A stretch of 50,118 nucleotides of DNA from Neisseria perflava (lineage in GTDB: Bacteria; Pseudomonadota; Gammaproteobacteria; Burkholderiales; Neisseriaceae), in contig NZ_JALJYC010000020.1 in assembly GCF_024170405.1 (NCBI RefSeq), positions 1 through 50,118 on the forward strand, given 5' to 3'. The notes beneath the pieces were generated by a model, which worked only from the letters and a program-made list of their open reading frames with translations, did not search any database and was not told the DNA's origin. Shown here piece by piece: positions 8,770 to 17,671 of this stretch (position 1 is the stretch's first letter; the number at the start of each line of letters is the position of its first letter). The translations under genes and the position numbers were made by a program.

Positions 8770-10211
8770 ACACGCAAACCATTCATTTTCATATGAAACC
8801 GGAAACCTTCAAGCAAAACACCGCCGCTTCGCTGCAAGACCAGCCTCTGCGCAAAAGCCTGCGCACAGCGATGGATATGCTGATGACGCGCCGCAAAGGG
8901 GTGTTGAGCGATGAAGAAGAGCTGCAAACCTTGCGCGATTTGTGCGAACACGTGCGCCAGCGTTCGCTTTCGAAGCTGCCGCAGTTATTGGAGCAGTTGG
9001 AAGACAATTTAACCAAATTAGGCGTAAAAGTGCATTGGGCGGAAACGCCCACCGAAGCCTGCCAGATTATTCACAACATCATCACGTCCCACAAGGGCAA
9101 GCTGATGGTCAAAGGCAAGTCTATGGTCAGCGAGGAAATCGAGCTGAACCATTACCTTGAACACCAAGGCATTCAGGCGATTGAAAGCGATTTGGGCGAA
9201 TACATCGTGCAAATGGCAGGCGAAAAGCCGACCCATATCGTGATGCCCGCGATTCACAAAACCAAAGATCAGGTCAGCGAGCTGTTCCACAAAAATCTGG
9301 GCACGCCGCTCACCGACGATGTGGACGAGCTGACCGGCATTGCCCGCCAAGCCCTGCGCGACGTGTACCGCACCGCCGATGTCGGCATGAGCGGCGTCAA
9401 TTTCGCCGTGGCCGAAACCGGCACGCTGTGTCTGGTGGAAAACGAGGGCAACGGCCGCCTGTCCACCACCGTACCGCCCGTGCACATCGCCATTACCGGC
9501 ATTGAAAAAGTGGTTGCCAAGCTGTCGGACATTCCGCCGCTGTACAGCCTGCTGCCGCGTTCGGCCATCGGTCAGAACATCACCACCTATTTCAACATGA
9601 TTACCGGCCCGCGCCGCAGCCAAGAGCTGGACGGCCCGCAGGAAATGCACTTGGTCTTGCTCGACAACGGCCGCAGTCAAGCTTATGTCGAAGACCAAAT
9701 GCGCCGCACCCTGCAATGCATCCGCTGCGGCGCGTGCATGAACCATTGCCCCGTTTACACCCGTATCGGCGGTGAAGCCTACGGCACGACCTATCCCGGC
9801 CCGATTGGGGAAATCCTGTCGCCGCACCTGCTGGGTTTGGATGCCACCCGCGACCTGCCCACCGCCTGCACCATGTGCGGCGCCTGCGTGGAAGTCTGCC
9901 CCGTGCGCATTCCGATTACCGAGCAAATGCAGCGCCTGCGCGTGGAAGCCCAGCGTGACCCGGGCGAAAAAGTCGCCCACCCGATTCGCGGACAAGGCGC
10001 GTCGCACAGCTTCGGCGAACAGCTTGCCTGGCGTACCTTTGACGGCATTTTCAGCGGTAAAAAAGCCTACCGCGTTTTCGGCTGGGCAGCCTCCAAATTC
10101 CGCGCTCTGACACCGAGCAAGCAGATGGGCTGGACGGACAACCATGTGCCGATGAAACCCGCCAAGAAAACGCTGCACGAATTGATGGCGGAAAAACAAC
10201 GCAACCGTTAA
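8766..10211 (+). CDS. lutB: L-lactate utilisation protein LutB (LldF), LUD domain with two 4Fe-4S motifs
   Basis: LutB carries electrons in the LutABC lactate dehydrogenase. The 481-residue product begins with a LUD domain (AVAETGTLCLVENEGNGR near 214-231) and has two ferredoxin-like motifs: C318-C321-C324-C328 and C368-C371-C374-C378, each CxxCxxCxxxCP, the pattern for two 4Fe-4S clusters. The C-terminal 100 residues resemble the DUF3390 tail of this family. It is the last gene of the operon and is followed by a long hairpin. The gene order lldE-lldG-lldF is the one found in Shewanella and in gonococcus lutACB. Confidence 0.95.
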   Translation: MNTQTIHFHMKPETFKQNTAASLQDQPLRKSLRTAMDMLMTRRKGVLSDEEELQTLRDLCEHVRQRSLSKLPQLLEQLEDNLTKLGVKVHWAETPTEACQIIHNIITSHKGKLMVKGKSMVSEEIELNHYLEHQGIQAIESDLGEYIVQMAGEKPTHIVMPAIHKTKDQVSELFHKNLGTPLTDDVDELTGIARQALRDVYRTADVGMSGVNFAVAETGTLCLVENEGNGRLSTTVPPVHIAITGIEKVVAKLSDIPPLYSLLPRSAIGQNITTYFNMITGPRRSQELDGPQEMHLVLLDNGRSQAYVEDQMRRTLQCIRCGACMNHCPVYTRIGGEAYGTTYPGPIGEILSPHLLGLDATRDLPTACTMCGACVEVCPVRIPITEQMQRLRVEAQRDPGEKVAHPIRGQGASHSFGEQLAWRTFDGIFSGKKAYRVFGWAASKFRALTPSKQMGWTDNHVPMKPAKKTLHELMAEKQRNR

Positions 10212-10221
10212 TTCGCCAAAC

Positions 10222-10276
10222 AAAGGCCGTCTGAAACCGTTTCACATGGTGTGAAAAACGGTTTCAGACGGCCTTT
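10222..10276 (+). terminator. Strong DUS-based terminator after lutB
   Basis: A perfect stem of about 20 bp (AAAGGCCGTCTGAAACCGTT and complement), with a further short TTTCAC/GTGAAA stem in its loop, is followed by TTTT. It lies 10 bp after the lutB stop codon. Confidence 0.85.
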
Positions 10277-10491
10277 TCGCCCTAAAAATTTCCCCGTATT
10301 TTCAAGCGCCAAGCGCATAATTTGCCGCAACTTTGCAATTCCTGCGCCCAAACCTTTGCACACCTTTGCCGATACAGGTATTCACCCTATGCCGCTGTTT
10401 TGCGACAATAACGAACGTCGGCTCAGGCCGTCTGAAACCACAACAAACAAACCGCACACATTCATACATACTCATTTTTTAAGGAACACCG

Positions 10492-11331
10492 GTGAAACGC
10501 ATTTTCTTATTCTTAGCCACCAACATCGCGGTCTTGGTCGTTATCCGCATCGTGTTGGCCATTCTCGGGATTCGCAGCACCGATCAAATCGGCAGCCTGC
10601 TGACCTACTCCGCCGTTGTCGGCTTCAGCGGCTCGATTATCTCGCTTTTGATGTCCAAAACCGTCGCCAAAAATTCCGTCGGCGCCGAAGTGATTACCCA
10701 GCCGCGCAGCGAAGAAGAAGCTTGGCTGCTCTCCACCGTCGAAGCGCAGGCGCGCCAATGGAATTTGAAAACGCCCGAAGTGGCGATTTACCATTCGCCT
10801 GAGCCCAACGCCTTCGCCACCGGCGCCAGCAAAAACAGCTCTCTGGTTGCCGTCAGCACCGGCCTCTTGGACAACATGAACCGCGACGAAGTCGAAGCAG
10901 TCTTGGCGCACGAAATGGCGCACGTCGGCAACGGCGACATGGTCACGCTGACGCTGATTCAAGGCGTGGTCAACACCTTCGTCGTCTTCCTTGCCCGCAT
11001 TATCTCCGGCATAGTGGCGAAAAACGACGACGGCTCGACCTCGCAAGGCACATATTTCCTCGTCAGCATGGTATTGCAAGTGGTCTTCGGCTTCCTCGCC
11101 AGCATTATCGTGATGTGGTTCAGCCGCCAGCGCGAATACCGCGCCGACGCGGGTGCGGCCAAGCTGGTGGGTGCGCCCAAAATGATTGCCGCCCTGCAAC
11201 GCTTGAAAGGCAACCCCAGCGACTTGCCGCAGGAAATGACCGCTATGGGCATTGCCAGCGACACCCGCGATTCGCTGCTGAGCACCCATCCTTCCTTGGA
11301 TAACCGCATTGCCCGCTTGAAAGCGATGTAA
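10492..11331 (+). CDS. htpX: Membrane zinc protease HtpX
   Basis: HtpX degrades misfolded inner-membrane proteins. The 279-residue product has two N-terminal membrane segments, the HEMAH zinc motif at 140-144, two further hydrophobic segments near 150-205, and the third zinc ligand in REYRADAGA near residue 212. Length is close to that of E. coli HtpX (293). Translation starts at GTG: AAGGA lies seven bases upstream, and the sequence MKRIFLFLATN fits the family N-terminus. It stands alone between hairpins. Confidence 0.95.
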   Translation: MKRIFLFLATNIAVLVVIRIVLAILGIRSTDQIGSLLTYSAVVGFSGSIISLLMSKTVAKNSVGAEVITQPRSEEEAWLLSTVEAQARQWNLKTPEVAIYHSPEPNAFATGASKNSSLVAVSTGLLDNMNRDEVEAVLAHEMAHVGNGDMVTLTLIQGVVNTFVVFLARIISGIVAKNDDGSTSQGTYFLVSMVLQVVFGFLASIIVMWFSRQREYRADAGAAKLVGAPKMIAALQRLKGNPSDLPQEMTAMGIASDTRDSLLSTHPSLDNRIARLKAM

Positions 11332-11349
11332 CCTTCCCGCTCGAATGCA

Positions 11350-11381
11350 AAGGCCGTCTGAAAATTTTTCAGACGGCCTTA
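11350..11381 (+). terminator. DUS terminator after htpX
   Basis: AAGGCCGTCTGAAAA and complement with a short loop, 18 bp past the htpX stop. Confidence 0.75.
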
Positions 11382-11447
11382 TTTGTGGTTTTGATTATGA
11401 TACCATTAAGCTGTTAACCGATTAATCACAACAAAAAAGGAGACCGC

Positions 11448-12617
11448 ATGCCCACCCATCTCGAAGCCCTGCAACAACGCGCCGCATTTTTCACCGACAT
11501 CCGCCGCCAAATCCACCGCCATCCCGAATTAGGGCATGAAGAGCAAAATACTAGCGATTTGGTTGCCAAACTGCTGGCCGAATGGGGCTACGAAGTCCAT
11601 CGCGGGTTGGCGAAAACCGGCGTGGTCGGTACGCTCAAATGCGGCGATGGCGGCAAAAGCATCGGCCTGCGCGCCGATTTGGACGCATTGCCGATTCAAG
11701 AAGAAAACCATAGCGAATGGCGCAGCCAAACCGACGGCAAATTCCACGGCTGCGGTCACGACGGCCACACCACCGCCCTGCTCGCCGCCGCCGAGCGTCT
11801 GGCGCAAACGCGCAACTTCAACGGCACGCTGCACGTCATTTTCCAACCGGCCGAAGAATTGCTCTCCGGCGGACAAGTGATGATTGCAGACGGCCTGTTT
11901 GAGCAGTTTCCCTGCGATGCCATCTTCGGCATGCACAATATGCCCAAGCTCAACAAAGGCGAATTTTATTTCTGCGAAGAACCGGCAATGGCTTCTTCCG
12001 ACACCCTGCATATCCACGTGCAAGGCGTGGGCAGCCACGGCGCCATGCCGGAACACGGCGTTGACGCCACGCTGACCGCCTGCCACATCGCCATCGCCCT
12101 GCAAAGCATTGTTTCCCGCAACGTCAGTCCGCTCGATCAGGCCGTGATTACCGTCGGCTGCATCCAATCGGGCGATGCGGCGAACGTCGTCAACGGCAAG
12201 GCGCTGATGAAACTGAGCGTGCGTGCGCTCAAACCCGAAACACGCGCCCGCCTGCTGCGCCGTATCGAAGAAGTGGCGCAGGCGCAGGCGCAAAGTTTCG
12301 GCGCTACGGCCACCGTCGAACGCATTATCGGCTGCCCTCCTCTGCTCAACAGCATTGAGATGACCCGTTTTGCGGCAAAAGTGGCGCAAGAAACCTTCGG
12401 CGCGGACAAAGTCCACACCGACCAGCCGCCGCTGATGGGCAGCGAAGACTTCTCCTTTATGCTGGAAGCCAACCCCAACGGCAATTATTGCTTTATCGGC
12501 AACGGCGGCGGCGAAAACGCCTACATGGTTCATCATCCGCTGTATGATTTCAACGACGAAATCCTCGTACCCGCTGCCGCCTACTGGTGCGCCATTACCG
12601 AAGCCTATTTGAAATAA
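11448..12617 (+). CDS. M20 family amidohydrolase (hippurate hydrolase-like)
   Basis: This 389-residue protein belongs to the M20D amidohydrolases, which remove acyl groups from N-acyl amino acids. The family features are GLRADLDALPIQEE near 71-84, the zinc-binding GCGHDGHT near 102-109, the AEELLSGG segment, a dimerisation domain with GSHGAMPEHGVD, and GSEDFSFM near the end with a late histidine pair (VHHPLYDF). The ribosome-binding site AAAGGAG fixes the start. The substrate cannot be told from sequence; HipO, AmaA and indole-acetyl hydrolases look alike. It is monocistronic. Confidence 0.88.
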   Translation: MPTHLEALQQRAAFFTDIRRQIHRHPELGHEEQNTSDLVAKLLAEWGYEVHRGLAKTGVVGTLKCGDGGKSIGLRADLDALPIQEENHSEWRSQTDGKFHGCGHDGHTTALLAAAERLAQTRNFNGTLHVIFQPAEELLSGGQVMIADGLFEQFPCDAIFGMHNMPKLNKGEFYFCEEPAMASSDTLHIHVQGVGSHGAMPEHGVDATLTACHIAIALQSIVSRNVSPLDQAVITVGCIQSGDAANVVNGKALMKLSVRALKPETRARLLRRIEEVAQAQAQSFGATATVERIIGCPPLLNSIEMTRFAAKVAQETFGADKVHTDQPPLMGSEDFSFMLEANPNGNYCFIGNGGGENAYMVHHPLYDFNDEILVPAAAYWCAITEAYLK

Positions 12618-12620
12618 CGG

Positions 12621-12665
12621 CAAAGGCCGTCTGAAACGCTTTATAATAACGGCGGTCGGCCTTTT
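12621..12665 (+). terminator. Decayed DUS hairpin after the amidohydrolase
   Basis: The left arm is an intact AAAGGCCGTCTGAAA, but the right arm has drifted to GGCGGTCGGCCTTTT. A shorter stem with a trailing T-run remains possible. Confidence 0.45.
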
Positions 12666-12687
12666 GCCTGCCGCCTTTATTTTCATT

Positions 12688-12819
12688 TATAGTAAAATCA
12701 CTAAAAAAACCAAACCGAGTAGGTTGGGATGAAATCCCAACGGAAGTTCGAACAAATGTTGGGTTTACAACCCAATCTACACGGTACTTATGGTTTGGTT
12801 TTTAAATAATTTTACTATA
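12688..12819. mobile_element. Non-coding MITE-like element with TATAG...CTATA ends
   Basis: A 132-bp element bounded by inverted repeats of about 28 bp, TATAGTAAAAT...ACCAAACC on the left and its near-complement on the right (about 24 positions match). Inside are two perfect small hairpins (12723-12741, GTTGGGAT/ATCCCAAC; 12759-12775, TTGGGTT/AACCCAA), and an outer pairing GTAGGTTGGG (12719-12728) with CCCAATCTAC (12771-12780). No protein is encoded. The TATAG ends recall Correia elements, but the interior differs. It ends 35 bp before the DUF1853 start codon. Confidence 0.75.
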
Positions 12820-12854
12820 TATTGTTATCAAGACTCTGTCGAAACAGGTTCGCC

Positions 12855-13712
12855 ATGAACTATTCCCTCGATGCCATCTGGTGGAAACTGACCGCCCCCG
12901 CCGTGCGCGATTTGGCCGCGCTGCTGACCGCCCCTCCTTTGTGGCACAGCGGCTGCGAATTACCCGTGCGCGAATTATTGGGCGAGGGCGGTTTCCGCTA
13001 TTTATTGGCCTTAGACCAAGACCCGCAGCCTTTGCAAGACTATCTGACGCAACACGCGCCGTTCGGCCGCCGTTTGGGGCTGTATGCCGAGCATTTGTTG
13101 GCCTTTTGGTTTGCCCGTGCGCCGCACGCCGAATTGCTGGCGCATAATCTGCCGGTGGTTTCAGACGGCCTCACCCTCGGCGCAGCGGATTTTATCGTGC
13201 GCCTGAACGATACGGCTTACCACATCGAGCTGACCTGCAAATATTACGGCTGCGCCAGCGGTCAAAGCGATGATTTGTGCGGCCTCAACCGCCAAGATCG
13301 CCTGCGCGATAAAGCCGCCAAACTGCCGCAGCAACTGATGTTGTTGAAATTTTCAGACGGCCAAGCCGCTTTGCAGGCGCACGGCTTGCCAAGCGAGCTA
13401 CGCTCCGCTTCGATTGTGCGCGGTATCGCCTTTTCGCCAAACAGTGCGCACACCTTCCAAGCGCCGGTCAACCCTTACGCTTGGCGCGGCTCTTACTTGG
13501 AAAATTGGGCTGAGCACGATTTTTCAGACGGCCGGCGCTATTACCTGCTCGACCGCATGACCTATCTCGCGCCCGCCCGCGTTACCGAATCTGAAACCCA
13601 GTCCGCCGCCGAAATCCGCCAAACCGACAGCGGCCTGATTGCGGTATTGCAGCAACGCCCCGACGGGTTTTGGCACGAAGTGGAACGAATCATGAAACGG
13701 CAGGCCGGTTAA
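12855..13712 (+). CDS. DUF1853 family protein (possible PD-(D/E)XK fold)
   Basis: A 285-residue protein resembling DUF1853. The conserved block is EHLLAFWFARAP near 80-91 followed by LGAADFIVRLNDTAYHIELTCKYYG near 116-140. The D...E-x-T-x-K arrangement (ADF, then HIELTCKYY) looks like the active site of PD-(D/E)XK nucleases, a relation proposed for this family; no activity is established here. No signal peptide or membrane segment. A TTG at 12822 in the same frame could add 11 residues, but the ATG at 12855 gives the expected N-terminus. Two or more uptake-sequence cores lie in the coding region. Confidence 0.7.
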   Translation: MNYSLDAIWWKLTAPAVRDLAALLTAPPLWHSGCELPVRELLGEGGFRYLLALDQDPQPLQDYLTQHAPFGRRLGLYAEHLLAFWFARAPHAELLAHNLPVVSDGLTLGAADFIVRLNDTAYHIELTCKYYGCASGQSDDLCGLNRQDRLRDKAAKLPQQLMLLKFSDGQAALQAHGLPSELRSASIVRGIAFSPNSAHTFQAPVNPYAWRGSYLENWAEHDFSDGRRYYLLDRMTYLAPARVTESETQSAAEIRQTDSGLIAVLQQRPDGFWHEVERIMKRQAG

Positions 13713-13719
13713 AACTCAT

Positions 13720-13746
13720 GCCGTCTGAAAACATTTTTCAGACGGC
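13720..13746 (+). terminator. DUS hairpin after the DUF1853 gene
   Basis: GCCGTCTGAAAA and its complement, loop of about four bases, seven bases after the stop codon. Confidence 0.65.
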
Positions 13747-13827
13747 CTCCAACCGCTCCGCCGCGCCTATCCCATACCGCCGTTGCATACCGCTGCCGAA
13801 AGGCCGTCTGAACGCGACAAAATCCCG

Positions 13828-13833
13828 TATAAT
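13828..13833 (+). promoter_or_regulatory. -10 element upstream of the RsmB-type gene
   Basis: A perfect TATAAT lies 30 bp before the start codon. No convincing -35 is seen at the usual distance; a DUS occupies the region. Confidence 0.45.
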
Positions 13834-13863
13834 CCGCCCATTGATTTTTTAAGAAACGCACCG

Positions 13864-15123
13864 ATGACCCCCACCCAACTCGACCACACCGCCGCCGTCC
13901 TCGCCGATATGCTGACCTTTAAGCAGCCGGCCGACGCGGTTTTATCCGCCTATTTTCGCGAACACAAAAAGCTCGGCCGCCAAGACCGCCACGAAATCGC
14001 CGAAACCGCGTTTGCCGCCTTGCGCCATTTCCAAAAAATTTCCGCCGCGCTGCGCCGTCCGCATGTTCAGCCTCGCAAAGCGGCGCTGGCCGCGCTGGTA
14101 CTCGGCCGCAGCGTCAACATCGGCAAAATCCAGGATTTGCTCGATGACGAAGAAAAAGCATTTTTAAGCAATCTAAAAGCGCGCAAAAACGAATTTTCAG
14201 ACGGCCTGAGTACCGCCGCCGAGCTGCCCGAATGGTTAATCGACCAATTACGCGCTCATTTTGACGACGCCGAAATTTTGCGCTTCGGCCGCAGCGTTAA
14301 CCAAGCCGCGCCGCTCGATATCCGCGTCAACACCTTAAACCTCAAACGCGATAAGGCGCTTGCGCAGTTGCAGGCCGAAGGCATGGCCGCAGAAGCCACG
14401 CCGTATTCGCCGTGGGGTATCCGTTTGCAGGAAAAAATCGCCCTCAACAAACATCCCTTGTTCTTAGACGGCTCGCTGGAAGTGCAAGACGAAGGCAGCC
14501 AGCTTTTGGCCTTGCTGCTGGGTGCCAAACGCGGCGAAATCGTGGTGGATTTCTGCGCCGGTGCGGGCGGCAAAACGCTGGCTATTGGTGCGCAAATGGC
14601 CAACAAAGGCCGCATTTACGCCTTTGACATTGCTGAAAAACGCCTTGCCAACCTCAAACCGCGCATGACCCGCGCCGGACTCACCAATATCCATCCCGAG
14701 CGCATCGGCAGCGAACACGATCCGCGCATTGCCCGCTTAAACGGCAAAGCCGACCGCGTGTTGGTGGATGCGCCCTGCTCCGGCCTCGGCACGCTGCGGC
14801 GCAATCCTGATTTGAAATACCGCCAGTCAGCCGAGACCGTGGCCAATTTATTGCAGCAGCAACACAGCATTCTCGACGCCGCGTCCAAGCTGGTGAAAGA
14901 CGGCGGGCGTTTGGTGTATGCCACCTGCTCGGTTTTGCCGGAGGAAAACGAATTGCAAGCGGAGCGTTTTTTGGTAGAACACCCTGAATTTGAATTGCTC
15001 GATTGCGGCGAACTGCTGGCTGCCTTGAAAGTGGACTTAAACACCGGCAAATACCTGCGCTTGGATTCGGCGGCGCACCAAACCGACGGTTTCTTTGCGG
15101 CGGTATTCCAACGCAAAGCCTGA
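13864..15123 (+). CDS. RsmB/NOP-family RNA (cytosine-C5) methyltransferase
   Basis: The 419-residue product methylates cytosine-5 in RNA using S-adenosylmethionine, by family. Seen: an N-terminal RNA-binding region (NusB-like), the SAM-binding motif DFCAGAGGKTLAIGAQ near 230, DAPCSGLGTLRRNP (the motif IV cysteine) near 300, and ATCSVLPEENE (motif VI catalytic cysteine) near 350. Neisseria carry more than one such enzyme, so whether this is RsmB itself (C967 of 16S rRNA) is uncertain; it is somewhat shorter at the N-terminus than E. coli RsmB (429). The frame is open upstream to 13783 but MTPTQLDH at 13864 gives the normal N-terminus. Confidence 0.88.
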   Translation: MTPTQLDHTAAVLADMLTFKQPADAVLSAYFREHKKLGRQDRHEIAETAFAALRHFQKISAALRRPHVQPRKAALAALVLGRSVNIGKIQDLLDDEEKAFLSNLKARKNEFSDGLSTAAELPEWLIDQLRAHFDDAEILRFGRSVNQAAPLDIRVNTLNLKRDKALAQLQAEGMAAEATPYSPWGIRLQEKIALNKHPLFLDGSLEVQDEGSQLLALLLGAKRGEIVVDFCAGAGGKTLAIGAQMANKGRIYAFDIAEKRLANLKPRMTRAGLTNIHPERIGSEHDPRIARLNGKADRVLVDAPCSGLGTLRRNPDLKYRQSAETVANLLQQQHSILDAASKLVKDGGRLVYATCSVLPEENELQAERFLVEHPEFELLDCGELLAALKVDLNTGKYLRLDSAAHQTDGFFAAVFQRKA

Positions 15124-15138
15124 TTTTTCCGGTATTCA

Positions 15139-15181
15139 GGCTGTCTGAAAACCACGCCTTGCGCGTTTTTTCAAACGGCCT
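15139..15181 (+). terminator. Degenerate DUS hairpin after the methyltransferase
   Basis: AGGCTGTCTGAAAA and TTTTTTCAAACGGCCT each differ from the DUS by one base but can still pair over a large loop. Confidence 0.4.
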
Positions 15182-15213
15182 AAAACAATCATTTCATATT
15201 CTCGCAAAACGGG

Positions 15214-15219
15214 TATAAT
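15214..15219 (+). promoter_or_regulatory. -10 element upstream of grxD
   Basis: TATAAT, 38 bp before the grxD start. The -35 candidate TTTCAT at 15192-15197 is weak. Confidence 0.5.
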
Positions 15220-15257
15220 AAACGCCTGTTTCAACCTTACTTTTTTCAGGAACACAC

Positions 15258-15566
15258 ATGAGCATTCAAGACCAAATCAAAGAAGTTGTCACCACCCACC
15301 ACGTGGTATTGTTTATGAAAGGTACCAAACAATTCCCGCAATGCGGCTTCTCTTCCCGCGCCGTGCAGATTCTGAACGCCGTCGGCTGCGACGATTACGT
15401 GACCGTTAATGTATTGGAAAACGACGAAGTGCGCCAAGGCATTAAAGAATACAGCGACTGGCCGACCATTCCGCAACTGTATGTCAACGGCGAATTTGTC
15501 GGCGGTTCCGACATCATGATGGAAATGTATGAAGCGGGCGAGCTGAAAGAATTGCTGAACGCGTAA
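15258..15566 (+). CDS. grxD: Monothiol glutaredoxin GrxD (Grx4)
   Basis: A 102-residue monothiol glutaredoxin. It has the CGFS active site (QCGFS at 30-34) in the usual setting KGTKQFPQCGFS, followed by the glutathione-binding residues WPTIPQLYV and GG-SD. Proteins of this type hold a 2Fe-2S cluster between two monomers and deliver it to apoproteins, often with BolA partners. Length and motif spacing are those of E. coli Grx4. Start fixed by AGGAA nine bases upstream. Confidence 0.97.
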   Translation: MSIQDQIKEVVTTHHVVLFMKGTKQFPQCGFSSRAVQILNAVGCDDYVTVNVLENDEVRQGIKEYSDWPTIPQLYVNGEFVGGSDIMMEMYEAGELKELLNA

Positions 15567-15584
15567 ATCCTGCGTATTTGATAT

Positions 15585-15622
15585 AAAATGCCGTCTGAAA
15601 ATTATTTTTCAGACGGCATTTT
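15585..15622. terminator. Bidirectional DUS terminator between grxD and the Kef-type gene
   Basis: AAAATGCCGTCTGAAAAT and its complement, loop of a few bases, T-run on both sides; serves two convergent genes. Confidence 0.8.
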
Positions 15623-15643
15623 CATTTTTATATATCTATCCTG

Positions 15644-17458
15644 TTAAGCCTCTTTCCCATCCATCATGCGGTAGCGCTCAATCAATTCCTGCACCGAATC
15701 ATGCGTCAGGCGGTTTTGCAGTTTGACTTCGTCAATCAAGGCCTGATTGGTAAACGATGGCATATCGGGGTCATATAATACTGCACCGCGCTCCATGCCC
15801 TTGCGGTTAAGTTGGAAATACAGTGCACATACTTCTTCTGCCAATTCAGACGGCATGCCTAGTCCGCGCAAGGCCGCCTTACTGCTGCGCACCGCCGAAT
15901 CAAAAGTCTTGCGCACAATTTCCTGCACGCCCACCCGATATAACTTGTAGGTTTCCACGCGATCGTAAGCACGAGCGACAATTTTAATATCGGGGTTCAA
16001 TTTTTGGGCAAACTCAACGATTTGCAGCGCTTTTTCCGGATTATCAATCGCAACCACCAACATTTTAGCGCTTTCAATACCCGCATTTATCAGCAATTCC
16101 GGGCGGGAAGCGTCACCAAAATAAGTTTTAATCCCCAATACATCGCTAAACCCGCTGACAATTTCTTCATCCAAATCAATCAGGGTCAGGTGATAGCCAG
16201 AGGCGGCCAACACCTGATGCACAATCTGCCCGTAGCGCCCCATCCCAACCAAAATCACCGGATATTGTTCCGCGATTTCATCGTCCGGGCGTTCCGCATC
16301 CGGCGGCAACATCATTTGCACCAGCTTCAACACCAGCGGATTCAGCGCCATCGACAACACCACCACTGCCGTCATCTGCGCATTAAACTCATTGCTGATT
16401 ACACCTTGAGCCGCCGCCGCGCCATACAATACAAAAGCAAACTCACCGCCCAAAGCCATCATACCCGCGCGTTCCAACGCATCACGGTGATTGGCTTTTA
16501 CGCAACGAGCCACCGCATAAATGCAGATAAAGGCCACATCCACCAACACCACCACGCCGATTAAAATCGTCTGCCAGTTTTGCCACACCACCTGCAAATC
16601 CAGCGACATGCCGACGGCCAAGAAAAACAATCCCAACAGCAAACCGCGAAACGGCTCAACATCCGCCTCAAGCTGATGGCGGAAACTAGATTCCGACAGC
16701 AACACACCAGCCACAAATGCGCCCATCGCCATCGACAAGCCACCCGCTTCCATCAGCAAGCCCGAACCCAACACCACCAACAGCGCTGCCGCCGTCATCA
16801 CTTCGCGCGCCTTAAACCGCGACAACAAGCGGAACAGCGGATTGAGCAAGTAGCGTCCGGCTATCACAATTAGCGCCAAACATCCCAACGGCATAGCAAT
16901 GCTCTGCCACAAAGGTTGGCCTGAATCGGTATGTTGCGGCGCCAACATGGGAATCACCGCCAAAAGCGGTACAATCATCAAATCTTCAAACAGCAACACC
17001 GACAACATATTTTGACCGTTGGGCGAGGCGGTCAGATTGCGTTCATCCAATACCGACATCACAATCGCCGTCGAAGTCATCACAAAACCCGCCGCACCGA
17101 CAAACGCCACCTGCCACGGGTAGCCTGCCGCCATTATTACCGCCGTCAATGCCGCCAGCAACACACCGACCTGCAAGGCGCCGACACCAAAAATCTGTTT
17201 GCGCAAATGCCACAAATGCGCCGGTTTCATTTCCAAGCCAATAACAAACAGGAAAATCACCACCCCTAGCTCAGCGGTGTGCAAAATGGCCTGCGAATCT
17301 TGAAATAGGCCGACCCCAAAAGGGCCGATGACCACACCGGCCACCAGATACCCCAAAATCGACCCTAGACCCAAACGCTTAAAAAGCGGCACCGCCACCA
17401 CCGCCGCGCCCAATAATGCCACTACCTGTATTAAGCCATTTCCTGCTTCTGCCGCCAT
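15644..17458 (-). CDS. Kef-type cation:proton antiporter (CPA2) with TrkA-N domain
   Basis: The 604-residue product has about 12 membrane segments of the CPA2 exchange domain (GLGSILGYLVAGVVIGPFG near 30-48; ELGVVIFLFVIGLEMKP near 65-81) and a cytosolic Rossmann domain beginning VILVGMGRYGQIVHQVLAASG near 400, the NAD(H)-binding TrkA-N/RCK unit. Layout matches KefB/KefC, glutathione-gated potassium efflux systems, but the regulatory partner gene kefF/kefG is not nearby, so gating is unknown. The start at 17458 (MAAEAGNGLIQVVALLG) is chosen over 17515 since it gives the family's N-terminus. Confidence 0.87.
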   Translation of the reverse strand: MAAEAGNGLIQVVALLGAAVVAVPLFKRLGLGSILGYLVAGVVIGPFGVGLFQDSQAILHTAELGVVIFLFVIGLEMKPAHLWHLRKQIFGVGALQVGVLLAALTAVIMAAGYPWQVAFVGAAGFVMTSTAIVMSVLDERNLTASPNGQNMLSVLLFEDLMIVPLLAVIPMLAPQHTDSGQPLWQSIAMPLGCLALIVIAGRYLLNPLFRLLSRFKAREVMTAAALLVVLGSGLLMEAGGLSMAMGAFVAGVLLSESSFRHQLEADVEPFRGLLLGLFFLAVGMSLDLQVVWQNWQTILIGVVVLVDVAFICIYAVARCVKANHRDALERAGMMALGGEFAFVLYGAAAAQGVISNEFNAQMTAVVVLSMALNPLVLKLVQMMLPPDAERPDDEIAEQYPVILVGMGRYGQIVHQVLAASGYHLTLIDLDEEIVSGFSDVLGIKTYFGDASRPELLINAGIESAKMLVVAIDNPEKALQIVEFAQKLNPDIKIVARAYDRVETYKLYRVGVQEIVRKTFDSAVRSSKAALRGLGMPSELAEEVCALYFQLNRKGMERGAVLYDPDMPSFTNQALIDEVKLQNRLTHDSVQELIERYRMMDGKEA

Positions 17459-17627
17459 ACCTACACTATCAAAAAATGATTGAAAGAGAAAGGCGCATTT
17501 TAGCATTACTCGCAACAGGCCGTCTGAAAAACCCGTCGCCGCGCATATCGCATATCAAGCAAGCATTTGGCTTACGCCGCCCGGGTAAAATCCCCGCCCT
17601 GCCGTTTTCCCCTTATGCAAAACGCCG

Positions 17628-17633
17628 TATAAT
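17628..17633 (+). promoter_or_regulatory. -10 element upstream of upp
   Basis: TATAAT, 38 bp before the upp start codon, with only a weak -35 (TTTTCC) at 17-bp spacing. Confidence 0.45.
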
Positions 17634-17671
17634 TGCGCCTGTCCGCTTAGCCTGTATTGATTGAGAACAAC

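Noticed and set aside
7693..10223. Long minus-strand frames opposite lutC and lutB (325 and 401 codons)
   Set aside because: Antisense frames arising from GC-rich coding DNA; the plus-strand proteins have all family motifs.
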